Shown here: in pieces, positions 46,823-56,500 of the stretch
How positions within the stretch are numbered: position 1 is the stretch's first letter
Layout: each line of letters starts with the position of its first letter
The notes under the pieces: model-generated
The model's database searches: none
Seen by the model: the letters and a program-made list of their open reading frames with translations, nothing else
Told to the model about the DNA's origin: nothing
Translations under genes and position numbers: made by a program
Source of the DNA: an uncultured Pseudomonadales bacterium
Lineage (GTDB): Bacteria > Pseudomonadota > Gammaproteobacteria > Pseudomonadales > Azotimanducaceae
Length of the DNA: 64,000 nt
NCBI GenBank assembly: GCA_943787425.1
Contig: CALSMJ010000001.1
Coordinates: 620,001 to 684,000 of the forward strand
Reading direction: 5' to 3'

Positions 46823-47668
46823 CTACTGGGCTGCGTCAACCAAGCCCTGAACACCAAGGGGTCTTTCATTTGCGATGACCGATACGCGCTCACCATAGCG
46901 ACTGTTCGGATAATAGTCCCAAACAGAATGATGCTGGGTGCAGCGATTATCCCAAAGCACCAAGGTATTTGGCGACCAGGAAACCCGCGCCGTCAATTTG
47001 GGCGTGCTGTCGATATGACGAAACAGGAACTGCAATAGCGCATCACTCTCCCGAGCGCTCAAGCCCTTAATCCGACTGGTAAAACCGCTGTTCACATAAA
47101 GCACCGCTCGACCTGTTTCTGGGTGCTGAACAACAACTGGATGCTCATTCCTGGGATAACCGCCTTCTGGCGGCACCGATTTATAGGCGCCAACATAGGG
47201 TAACGCGCCATCATGCACTGCGGTAAGCCCGGATAAAAACTGCTTCATCGGATCCGAGAGCAGCTCAAAAGCCAAGTACATATCAGCAAACAACGTGTCC
47301 CCGCCACCATCTCCAGGCGTCTGCGTGACATACAGTAGCGAGCATTGTGGTGGCAGCGCATCGCACGTGACATCCGTATGCCAGCCTTCGCCTGCGGTAT
47401 AGGCTGATTGAGCATTGGTTGCGACTCGTAAAATGTGTGGATCGCCCTTCTGCTGTCGAGCATGCATTGGGTGGGTGTGCAAGGCGCCAAAACGACTCGC
47501 GAAGGCTTTATGCTGCGCCTGGGATAACGCCTGATCCGGAAAAACCAGCACCGAGTAGTCCAAATACACCGCCTTGAGCGCCTGAAAAGCCGCGTCGCTC
47601 ATAGGTTCGGATAAATCAATCCCCTGCACGATGGCCCCTAAATGTGGGGTTAGCGATTGAACCTGCAT
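46823..47668 (-). CDS. TauD/TfdA-family Fe(II)/2-oxoglutarate dioxygenase
   Basis: Oxygenase of 281 aa. The HxD motif is in EGWHTDVTCD near residue 97, the distal His in LWDNRCTQHHSVWDYYP near residue 253, and the 2-oxoglutarate-binding Arg in the following GERVSVI. N-terminal ALLQ-like LGAIVQGIDLSEPMS and LVFPDQALS are family features. It hydroxylates an organosulfonate, aryloxy-acid, carnitine-like or other substrate; which one cannot be told. No transporter is adjacent. The upstream spacer contains palindromic repeats. Confidence 0.9.
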   Translation of the reverse strand: MQVQSLTPHLGAIVQGIDLSEPMSDAAFQALKAVYLDYSVLVFPDQALSQAQHKAFASRFGALHTHPMHARQQKGDPHILRVATNAQSAYTAGEGWHTDVTCDALPPQCSLLYVTQTPGDGGGDTLFADMYLAFELLSDPMKQFLSGLTAVHDGALPYVGAYKSVPPEGGYPRNEHPVVVQHPETGRAVLYVNSGFTSRIKGLSARESDALLQFLFRHIDSTPKLTARVSWSPNTLVLWDNRCTQHHSVWDYYPNSRYGERVSVIANERPLGVQGLVDAAQ

Positions 47669-47734
47669 CGGTTTGCCTCCTTTTTACTGGACTAAAGCTT
47701 TTATGAATCAACGCTGTCATAAAAGCTGTCATAG

Positions 47735-47773
47735 ATGAAAGCTTTCATAGCCCAAAGCTGTCATGCTTTGGGC
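47735..47773. repeat. Palindrome cluster with CATAAAAGCTGTCAT-like words
   Basis: The 14-bp perfect palindrome ATGAAAGCTTTCAT (47735-47748) is followed by a 9-bp stem GCCCAAAGC (47750-47758) and GCTTTGGGC (47765-47773) around TGTCAT. The word AAGCTGTCAT recurs at 47724-47733 and 47755-47764. It lies after the phosphatase gene and before the TauD-family start, so it could stop one message or regulate the other. Confidence 0.75.
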
Positions 47774-47819
47774 CATCATCCTCCGCGCCTGCGGGTCTGT
47801 CTAGACCGCTCGAGCCGGC

Positions 47820-49517
47820 CTATTCCACACGCTCAGATTGGCGTCGTGATTCCCGCGTTAGATTCAACACAACGCCATCGAGTGCCGTGCTCGGCTCAAC
47901 GCCCAGATAATGCGCAAGCGTTGCCGCGATATCGATGCTAAAAGCGGGCCCAGGAACATTGCCAGGCTCAATGCCCGCGCCATAGAACACGATCGGAATA
48001 TCCCGATCATAGTTGTGCGGCGAACCATGGGTTGTGCCGAGTTCGTCCACCAGACAGCCTTCACTCATTTGGACCAGAAGGTCCCCCATCCGATCCGGCA
48101 CGATGCTGCGCTGCATCGACACTGCCAGCTCACCCGAGGCGTTGGCCAGCGCCTCGACCCGCCAGACTTTTTCGATTTCAGGCTTTGATTCAAGATAGGA
48201 AATCACCTCGGTCACCACTGCGGCCCGGGTTAATCCGAATTCTGACAACCCCGCTTCCGGAACATACAGATGTCCGCCTTCAAGAGAAAGCAAACGTCTA
48301 GGATCCCCAAATGGCCAGGTAAAGGTCTTGTAGAGATGCCAATTCAAGCCGAGATAAAGCGCCTGCGGCGTCAGCCTTCCGGTATCAGAGGGACAACTCA
48401 GCGAATTCGTTTCCTGAGTCCACTCCGGCAATTCCGCCACCCCATGGTCTGCGGTCAAGACCACCCAATAGTGATCAGCACCCAGCCGCTCATCGAGCAG
48501 GCTGAAAAATGCCCCGAGCATCTCATCCACTCGAGCCAGCGCATCGGCGGCCTCCGCGCTTCTGGGCCCGTACAAGTGACCGACTGTATCGGTAGCGGAC
48601 AAACTGATTGATAACAGATCCAATGCAGGGCCTTGGCCTAGGGCCTCTTCAATCACCATCAACTGCGCCAACGCCATCGTGGCTTCATCGATAAAGGGTG
48701 ACGCGTAAACCTGTTTTGCAATGTCCTCAAACGCGCCGTCCCGAAGCGGGTGTCCACTCACGTTTTCATACCGAGTATCTTCACCCTCATAATCGTCGAC
48801 GCGCACGCCATTAGCGGCATGCGTCCAGCGCGCCGGAAACCCTCGCATAAACCCGTCAACGGCGGGGTCCTGGCCATTAAAAGCCAAAAGGTACTGTGGT
48901 AACTGATCCTGATAGTAGCCACTGGTTGTGAATCGACCTTGGGCTACGTCATACCAATAGACCCCATCGGGGTTCACCCCCGCGAGGGTAATCGCGGCAC
49001 GGTCCTTCGCCGAAACCGCAAAGACGCGATGCGCCGGATTTTTGGCCTTCAGCCAGTCGCCCAAGGTGTCTGCTCGAAGATTACTCGGACTGCGACCCTT
49101 TGAGCCGCCGAGGACTTGGTGCGACGGGTCATCCGAGCCGACACAATACTGAACCTGGCCCGTTGCGCGATCTAAAAACGAGTTACTCGGCAAGCCATGA
49201 CCTGCTGGGTTGAGTCCCGTCATGATCGCGGCATGCCCGGGACAGGTCGTCGTAATGCCATGGGCCAATTGACCCGCTGTAAAAACCCTTCCAGCGTGTT
49301 TGAGCCGTCCCAATCCAGCTTCGCTCGATTCAAACAAGCGATCACGCCGCAACTGGTCAATCGCAATGACCACCACGAGCTTTGGTGTCTCGACAACTTC
49401 GCGAGCCCCATTCTCGGGCTGTGTTGTCCCTAGTGCCTGCCCGCAGATCAAGCCAAGTCCCATCGCAGCAAGCACGCCAGCGCCGCGCCGCAAAACCTGT
49501 TGTACGTCTATCATCAT
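47820..49517 (-). CDS. PafA-like secreted alkaline phosphatase / type I phosphodiesterase
   Basis: Alkaline phosphatase-superfamily hydrolase of 565 aa. A signal peptide (about residues 1-30, AAMGLGLICGQALG) targets the periplasm. The catalytic nucleophile is Thr in TTTCPGHAAIMTG, with VVVIAIDQLRRDR as first metal motif, SATDTVGH and LTADHGVAELPE as second-metal motifs. It resembles phosphate-irrepressible PafA phosphomonoesterases of marine bacteria. ATG 49517 overlaps the cyclophilin stop (ATGA), and a second ATG follows immediately. Downstream lie the palindromes at 47735-47773. Confidence 0.9.
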   Translation of the reverse strand: MMIDVQQVLRRGAGVLAAMGLGLICGQALGTTQPENGAREVVETPKLVVVIAIDQLRRDRLFESSEAGLGRLKHAGRVFTAGQLAHGITTTCPGHAAIMTGLNPAGHGLPSNSFLDRATGQVQYCVGSDDPSHQVLGGSKGRSPSNLRADTLGDWLKAKNPAHRVFAVSAKDRAAITLAGVNPDGVYWYDVAQGRFTTSGYYQDQLPQYLLAFNGQDPAVDGFMRGFPARWTHAANGVRVDDYEGEDTRYENVSGHPLRDGAFEDIAKQVYASPFIDEATMALAQLMVIEEALGQGPALDLLSISLSATDTVGHLYGPRSAEAADALARVDEMLGAFFSLLDERLGADHYWVVLTADHGVAELPEWTQETNSLSCPSDTGRLTPQALYLGLNWHLYKTFTWPFGDPRRLLSLEGGHLYVPEAGLSEFGLTRAAVVTEVISYLESKPEIEKVWRVEALANASGELAVSMQRSIVPDRMGDLLVQMSEGCLVDELGTTHGSPHNYDRDIPIVFYGAGIEPGNVPGPAFSIDIAATLAHYLGVEPSTALDGVVLNLTRESRRQSERVE

Positions 49518-50140
49518 GGTAATCGCCTAATTGAAAGAATGGTGATGGGCTCTTTTGGGACATCAAAAAAATCGGCTTGCGTGACCGTTGCCACCTGCTC
49601 GATCGTTTTCACCACCGACAGACCATCGATGACTTGACCGAACACCGCGTAACCAAAACTTTTACACCGTTTTGGCTTGAATAACCCACGCGCGGCTCGT
49701 GCCGCTGCGGCTGCCTCTTCCTCGCGGCTGCAGCTATCGCCCTGGTGATCTAAACGCCTATTGTCCGCAACATTGATAAAGAACTGATTGGTGGCGCTAT
49801 CAATTTCAGCCATCCTGGCCATCGCGATCGTGCCGACTTCATTGCGCAACCCATTGTCTGCTTCGTTTCGCAGACTCGGGCCCGACGGGCTTTCGGCCAA
49901 GTCACGGTAATGACCCGCCACCCTGAATCATGAAGCCCTCAATCACGCGATGAAAAATCGTGTTGTCGTAACCTGATTGGTCAACATACCGCTAAAAAGT
50001 TTGCAACCGTTGCGGGCGCAGCCTTGGCATCGAGCTCAAGTGTGATCGCGCCTTGTGTCGTCTTGCATGATGACTCGGACCGATCCGCGGCCATGGCGCC
50101 GCTGCCCCAAACAAGCACGAGCAGTCCCTGCACGACGCAT
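49514..50140 (-). pseudogene. ppiA: Periplasmic cyclophilin-type peptidyl-prolyl isomerase, three +1 frameshifts
   Basis: Cyclophilin gene readable only across three frames. From ATG 50140 it encodes a signal peptide (MRRAG then LLVLVWGSGAMA), KTTQGAITLELDAKAAPATV, then NTIFHRVIEGFMIQGGG, then HYRDLAES and FFINVADNRRLDHQ and CKSFGYAVFGQVIDG. Removing one G each near 50126-50128, 49989-49990 and 49914-49916 (minus-strand G runs) restores 207 codons with the natural stop overlapping the phosphatase ATG. The only long surviving open frame is 49514-49921. This is either a decayed gene or a sequencing artefact; the intact coding content argues for a very recent event or error. Confidence 0.85.
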
Positions 50141-50727
50141 CAAAAACTTACCGGCCTCTTTCAAGTATTGTCTAGCCACCAACATCACCCTCTGCTTGCC
50201 TGAAACACTCTGAAGTTAGGCCCGATGGCCAACACCCACTTTTTGGTCGCAAAAACCCTACAGCGCATCGCATGCACAGCTAAACGCTGCAACTGTTCTC
50301 GCCGCAGTCGTTAAGCGACAACCTTATGGCGCACGCCCAACCAACCCCGTCAATCCGACCAGAGCCAATCCAACCGATGCCAATCTTAAGCCCAATTCAA
50401 AATATGTCATCCAGTGTGCTGACTTTATTTTCTGGCGCAAGCCCCAACTCAAGATCAGGGGCAAGCGAATTTATTGCGCCTTTAATTGCCACACCCTCGG
50501 GCAGCCGCTTTTCATACCGCGCTTTGTCAGCTATCAGCCCCGCTCACTTGCACCCTACCTAACTCACCCGCGCCGCTAAGCCTCGATCAAACCAGCTACT
50601 TACTGGTACTATTGCCGCGCCCTTGTCTTGTATTACCGCACGCAGGTCATTCAGGCCGAGGCTTGCTTTGCCAAATCTGCAATTAAGCTGTTATCGTCTT
50701 CAATCATTTAATTGAGAGGACCGTCTT
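50141..50727. other. Gene-free stretch upstream of an SDR gene
   Basis: About 590 bases between the cyclophilin remnant and the SDR. Small open frames are rich in Pro/Ser and show no family features. The last 60 bases hold the SDR ribosome site. Nothing else supportable. Confidence 0.5.
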
Positions 50728-51441
50728 ATGTCACTGCAGGGAAAGAACGTTGTTATTATTGGTGGCACCTCCGGCATTGGTCTCGCCACAGCAGTCATGG
50801 CCCAAGCGGCTGGTGCAAACGTTTGGGCCGCTAGCCGAACCCAAGAAAAGATCTCGCAAGCAGCGGCCCTGCATCCTTCGATTCAATTTTCACAAGTCGA
50901 CACCCATAACCCCGACGGCCTGAACGCGTTGTTTGCGTCGGTGGGTCACATTGATCATCTTGTTGGCGCGGCGACTGGGGCGACTCGAACCACGGCGCCC
51001 TTTATGGACCAGACCCATGATCAATTTAAAGCAGCCTTTGATAAGTTTTGGGGTTACACCCACGTGGTTCGCGCGGGCGTGCCCTTTCTTTCCGAAAATG
51101 GATCGATCACCCTCGTTTCAGGGACACCAGCAAGACGCTGCAATCCCGGCATGATCTCCGTTTCTTGTACCGGCTGCGCCGTCGAGGGCCTCGTGCGAGC
51201 ACTTGCAAAGGAGCTGGCACCAAGACGCGTTAATGCCGTCGCCCCCGGCATCATCGATACGCCTATGTTTGACCACTTTGGGGACAAAAAAGCCGCCACC
51301 ATGGCAGCGATCGGCAAGGGCATGCCCCTTGGTCGAGTTGGCCTGCCCGAGGAAGTTGCAGAGGCTTTAATCCTTGCGATGGCGAACCATTATATGACCG
51401 GCGTCGTCATTGACATTGACGGCGGCGCCTTACTGGCCTAA
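50728..51441 (+). CDS. SDR-family oxidoreductase
   Basis: Short-chain dehydrogenase of 237 aa. The NAD(P) motif GGTSGIG lies near residue 12, with AASRTQEK after it suggesting NADP preference. The catalytic region is atypical: the usual Ser is in ITLVSGTPARR, but the expected YxxxK is replaced by SVSCTGCAVEGLVRALAKEL, so the active-site Tyr and Lys appear to be missing. The end GVVIDIDGGALLA is typical. It may be inactive or act differently. GAGAGGA precedes the ATG. It is convergent with the response-regulator gene. Confidence 0.82.
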   Translation: MSLQGKNVVIIGGTSGIGLATAVMAQAAGANVWAASRTQEKISQAAALHPSIQFSQVDTHNPDGLNALFASVGHIDHLVGAATGATRTTAPFMDQTHDQFKAAFDKFWGYTHVVRAGVPFLSENGSITLVSGTPARRCNPGMISVSCTGCAVEGLVRALAKELAPRRVNAVAPGIIDTPMFDHFGDKKAATMAAIGKGMPLGRVGLPEEVAEALILAMANHYMTGVVIDIDGGALLA

Positions 51442-51454
51442 ACCAAAGCCGATG

Positions 51455-53548
51455 CTAAAGCGTTTGCGCCCGCCCCAGTGGCAGGCCGCGTTCATAGCAT
51501 TGGCTAATCATTTCCCCTGTGCTGGCTTTTTGAAAATAAAAGCCTTGCCCAAGGTCACAACCCAGCTCCTGGAGTAATGTCAGTTGGGCTTGCGTCTCAA
51601 CGCCTTCGGCTACGATTTTTAACCCCAAACTGTGCCCCAGATCAATGATCGCCTTGGCGATAATGAAGTCGTCCGTGTCTGGGGCCAACTCCTGAATGAA
51701 AGCTCGATCAATTTTGAGGGTATCCAATGGAAACCGTTTTAAATAAGCCAGCGAAGAATACCCCGTCCCAAAATCATCTACGCTGATTTTGTGTCCTCTC
51801 GTTCGAAAAGTTTCTAAAAGTTTTAAATTACTATCAATGGCTTTCATTGCCACGCTCTCGGTGATCTCTAAGCCAATTTGCTCGGGTTGTAAATCATATT
51901 CGGAGATCAGCTGGTCCAGCCGATCAACCAAGGCCGCCGTAAATTGCTCTGAGGAAATATTGACCGCGATGGAAAAGCCGTCAATGGCTTTTGAATTAAA
52001 CGCCTTGAGCTGCTGGCAGACCGTCTCGAGCATCAAATCACCCAGCAACAGCACCAAACCACTCTTTTCAGCCAGGGGGATAAATTCATCGGGTGCGATG
52101 AACGCGTCATCCGATATCGGCCAGCGAACCAAGGCCTCAAAGCTGACTATTTTGAGCGTTTTTAGGTCAACTATGGGCTGGAAGTAGGGGCGCAAAACCT
52201 TTTGATCGATCGCGCCCTGAAGCTTGGTGCGCATCAACAGCATGGCCTTAGCCTTTTCATGCATTGCCACATCAAAAACCACCGCAGCAAGGCCTTCAGT
52301 CTTTGCCCGTCCCAGCGCGGTTTCGCCATCGCGAACCAGATCGGTTGCCGCCACATACTCACCGGGACCAAAAACCAGACCACAATGCGAATCAACCGTC
52401 ACGTTCGAATCCGGTGTCCATTCAATATTTTCGTGAATTAAGATTTGCGCCGACTCAACGGCTTGCAGAACCAAACCCGGATCGCGGCCATCACTGCGCA
52501 ACAAGGCAAATCGCCCACCACCGAGATGCGAGAGCGTATCATCCGGTTGTGCGATCCTCTGAATGCGGCGAGCAACCTCAACAATGGCATGATCGCCTGC
52601 TGAAAATCCGAGCGCTTGGTTAATCACACTCAAGCCTTCAATGCTTATGATCACCACCACAAAGGGCACGGGATCCTGACCATCCTCGCCACGGGTTGAA
52701 ATCAATCGCGTGGTCAGGCGATCCAGAAAGAGTTGCCGATTGGGCAGTGACGTTAGGTCATCATAAAAGGCCGTTTTGACCAATTGCGTTTCTTGAGCAA
52801 TCTGCGTTGTCAAATCCCTCAGTGATATCACGAGTAATGACGTCTCACCCTGCGAGAACCAATTCAGCCCAACGTCAACCGGCAAGGAATCCTGACCCTG
52901 TCGCAATAATGCTTGCCGATCAAAGCTGACCGGTAGCGCCGTCTGGCCCTGCAACAACCCAGGGATATCCAGGACGGTGCCCGTTGAATTAAGCGGCTGA
53001 AACTGCAGTACCGTCTCAGCGTTGAGCCCCATCAAGACCGCTTTTGAGCGCCCTAAAAGCTGAACCGCCATCGGATTAGCAAGCACAATGACCCCATCCT
53101 GATCGACGGTCAGCACCCCATCATCTAAGTTTTGCAAGGTAGCTTCTAACCGAACGCCAGCCGCTTTGAGCGCCACCTCCATCTGATGCTTGTGGAGCGC
53201 GATTTCAATGGTTATTTCAAGCTCGCGGTTGTCAAACGGTTTTAAAACATACCCGTAGGGCACCGTCACCTTCGCCCGCTGGAGCGTCTCATCATTGGAA
53301 TAGGCCGTGCAGAAAATAATCGGCAGATCCGCCTCAGCCCGAATCCGATCAGCGGCCTCGATACCGTCCATATCGCCCTTTAAGTTGATGTCCATCAAAA
53401 TCAGATCGGGCCGTTCACTGAGCACTCGGCTTACAGCGTCATCGCCCCTGGCTGCCGTGCCAATGACCTGATAACCCAGCTTTTCGAGTCGGCTTTTAAT
53501 ATCTCGGGCGACAAGCACTTCGTCTTCAACAATAAATACTCTACTCAT
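51455..53548 (-). CDS. Response regulator with REC-PAS-GGDEF-EAL domains
   Basis: c-di-GMP regulator of 697 aa. The receiver domain (1-120) has DDE-like acidic residues, phospho-acceptor Asp in LILMDINLKG and the Lys in YVLKPFD; a PAS domain (about 130-245) follows. The GGDEF domain (about 265-430) is degenerate (LGGGRFALL at the active site). The EAL domain (about 440-690) keeps SFEALVRWP, TESVAM and DDFGTGYSSL, so it is probably a phosphodiesterase. The ATG overlaps the sensor kinase stop by 8 bases (ATGAGTAG), making the kinase its cognate partner. Confidence 0.92.
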   Translation of the reverse strand: MSRVFIVEDEVLVARDIKSRLEKLGYQVIGTAARGDDAVSRVLSERPDLILMDINLKGDMDGIEAADRIRAEADLPIIFCTAYSNDETLQRAKVTVPYGYVLKPFDNRELEITIEIALHKHQMEVALKAAGVRLEATLQNLDDGVLTVDQDGVIVLANPMAVQLLGRSKAVLMGLNAETVLQFQPLNSTGTVLDIPGLLQGQTALPVSFDRQALLRQGQDSLPVDVGLNWFSQGETSLLVISLRDLTTQIAQETQLVKTAFYDDLTSLPNRQLFLDRLTTRLISTRGEDGQDPVPFVVVIISIEGLSVINQALGFSAGDHAIVEVARRIQRIAQPDDTLSHLGGGRFALLRSDGRDPGLVLQAVESAQILIHENIEWTPDSNVTVDSHCGLVFGPGEYVAATDLVRDGETALGRAKTEGLAAVVFDVAMHEKAKAMLLMRTKLQGAIDQKVLRPYFQPIVDLKTLKIVSFEALVRWPISDDAFIAPDEFIPLAEKSGLVLLLGDLMLETVCQQLKAFNSKAIDGFSIAVNISSEQFTAALVDRLDQLISEYDLQPEQIGLEITESVAMKAIDSNLKLLETFRTRGHKISVDDFGTGYSSLAYLKRFPLDTLKIDRAFIQELAPDTDDFIIAKAIIDLGHSLGLKIVAEGVETQAQLTLLQELGCDLGQGFYFQKASTGEMISQCYERGLPLGRAQTL

Positions 53549-56500
53549 GGGCTTTTCGCTCTACTGCTGGGAATTCAATCAAGAACTGCGCACCCTCCTC
53601 CGAATAAAACGACAATCGGCCCTCTAACTGTTGGGTTAAGATGTCTACAATTTCCATCCCCATTGAACCCGACTGCTTTGGATCAAAATCCGAGGGCAGC
53701 CCACAACCGTTATCGGAGATCTTTAGACGGTACCAATCACGATCCTTAACGAACTGCACGTCGATCACCGCTGACTGCGCTTGTTCCGCCTTAAAGCCAT
53801 GTTTGAGCGCATTGGAAATCAACTCATTAATAATCAAACCGCAGGGCACGGCGGTGTCCAGCTCGAGCGCAACTTGATCGACCAAAACTTCCAACTGCAC
53901 CTCAACACCCGGAATCGTATAAAACCGACACAAGCCGGTTGCCAAGGTGCGGATGTAATCCTCGAAATTAATTTCTAGGAGATTGTCGGACTGATAGAGG
54001 CTTTCATGAATCAATGACATTGACTTGATCCGCTGTTGGCTCTCGCCAAGCAGGCTCACCAATACCGAGTCATCCTGAGCATCTGCTTGCATATTCAGCA
54101 AACTCGAAATGACCTGCATGTTGTTTTTAACGCGGTGATGAACTTCTTTCAGTAACAACTCTTTTTCCACCAACGAGGACGCAAGCTCACTCCGCGCCTC
54201 TTTGTGTTCGGCAATTTCGCGCTGAAGCGCTACCGAACGCTCAGCAACAAGCGACTCAAGGTTTTTGCGGTAATCCGTCAGTTCGGCTTCCGTCTGTTTT
54301 CGATGCGTGATGTCCCGAGAAATTGAGACCAATGCTGATTCGCTCAATTTTGAATCTTGGACTCTGGCGATCGTGACCTCGGTGGTTCGATCTGGCGCGG
54401 CCGGCGGGCCTTTAATTTCACCCTGGAAACGCCCGGTCTGCTCAAGCGCTCGGGTCACAGCCACTCTTTGCGCGCCGTCGTTAATGAGTGCCGTCACAAC
54501 ATCCTGTCCAACAGCTGCCGTAGGCGCCAAGCCATGAACCGCGGCAATGGCATGATTCGCGAACAAAATTTCGTGTTTTTCATTCGCAATGATAATGCAC
54601 TCAGTTGCCTGTTCAAGTGACTCAATATAAAGCTGCAAGCGTTGACTGTAGCGTTTTTCTGCTTCAAATCGCTGCCTGCGCGTGTTGTTTTTTAACAAAA
54701 ACAGAACGGCCACAATTAAAGCTGTGAGGTAACCTAGATAAGCCCACCACGTGGCCCAGGGCGGCGGTAAAACGGTTATCCGAATCGATGCGCCGTGGTC
54801 ATTCCAAACCAGATCGTTATTCGATCCGATGACTTCGAACTCATAATCCCCGGGATCTAGGTTGGTATAAGTGGTTTGATGCTCCCCGACTAAATCAACC
54901 CAATCGAGATCAAATCCTTTTAATCGATACCGAAATTGATTCTTAAGCGGCGCCGTAAAATCTAAGGCCACAAACTTAAAGCCAATGACCGAATCTTGAT
55001 AATCTAAAACCAGCTCCGCCATGTCGTCCAAAGCTCTGCTGTGCAATACAACTTGGTTGAATTTACTAAATTGTGTCAGCGTAATCTCGGGCACGTAATT
55101 ATTCTTGGTTCGGATTTTGACTGGATCAAACACATTGAAACCATTGTTGCCCCCAAACACAAACAGCCCTTGTGAGAGAGCGAGGTAGGCGCCACTATTG
55201 AAATCGGTATTTTGCAAACCATGACTTGAGTCAAAGGATTGGAATCGCATTGTTATCGGGTCAATCATCGTTAGGCCTTTACCGCCGCTAACCCAAATTC
55301 GCCCAGCCGCATCCTCAAGCAATCCAAATACGGCATCACTCGCCAGACCATCTACCTTCGAGTACCGAGAGAAGGTTGCGGAAACAGGATCATAGAAATT
55401 AATGCCACGGTCACGCGTTCCAACCCATATCCCTTGATCTGTCTCCAGGAGCGAGACGATATTATTGCTCGACAGGCTCGAAGCGTCGCTCGGGTCATGA
55501 AGTAATGAATCGGTATCGCCGGTGACTGCGTCCAAAACGGTGATGCCGCCGCCATCGGTTGCTACCCAAAGCAACCCTGATCGCGTCTCGATAATATCGA
55601 GCGTTCGAAGATCACTAAATTGGCCTTTGGGATTAGACAAGCTGGGAAAGCGCTTGAAGCCCTTTCCGGGCTCGAACAAATTAATGCCGCCCCCATAGGT
55701 TGCGATCCATTGCCGCCCCTTCGAATCTAAATATATCCGACTCACGGCACTGGACGACAACGATCTCGGATCGTCAGGATCGAAACGATAAACTCGGTCA
55801 ACTTGGCCATCCTTAATGACGTTGAGACCCCCGATCATCGTGCCCGCCCAAAGTTCATCGCCAACAACCGCAAGCGCCATAACGCGTCTACCACTCAGGC
55901 CAATTAAATCTGCATTAAAAAACTGGGGGTCGCTTTCATCGGCAGCCCAAACACTGAGTCCTTCAAAGGTCCCAATCCACAAATTACCCGATTCATCTTC
56001 GGCAAAAGAGGAGATCGAAGGCGACGAGACCTCATTGCCAATCGTGGCTTGGAGTTTAAAGACAGGAAATTTTTCGACCGTCGCATTCCATTTACTAATG
56101 CCGTTAAAGGTTCCAACCCAAATAACCCCGCCTTGATCCTGAAATAAGGACAGAATCGTGTTGTCGCTCAGACTCTTACTGTTGGACAGGTCCGCTCGAT
56201 ATTGTTGAAAGCCTTCTTCCCCGGGCCGCCATAGATTCAAGCCCCCGTCCGCGCCAACCCATAAATCGCCGCCCGTATCTTTTAAAATTGTCCGAATCCG
56301 ATTTCCTGTGATGGCGCTCGGATCTTTCGGGTCATGACGAAAACGAAACCAACGATTATCCCGTTCATCAAAGATGCTCACGCCTTCACTATAGGTCCCA
56401 ATCCAGAGACGCCCAAGCGTGTCCGATGAAATCGCTCGAACCGCGTTTTCCGAAAGCGAATTAGGGTTCAACGGATCCGATACATAACGCTTCCTGATCT

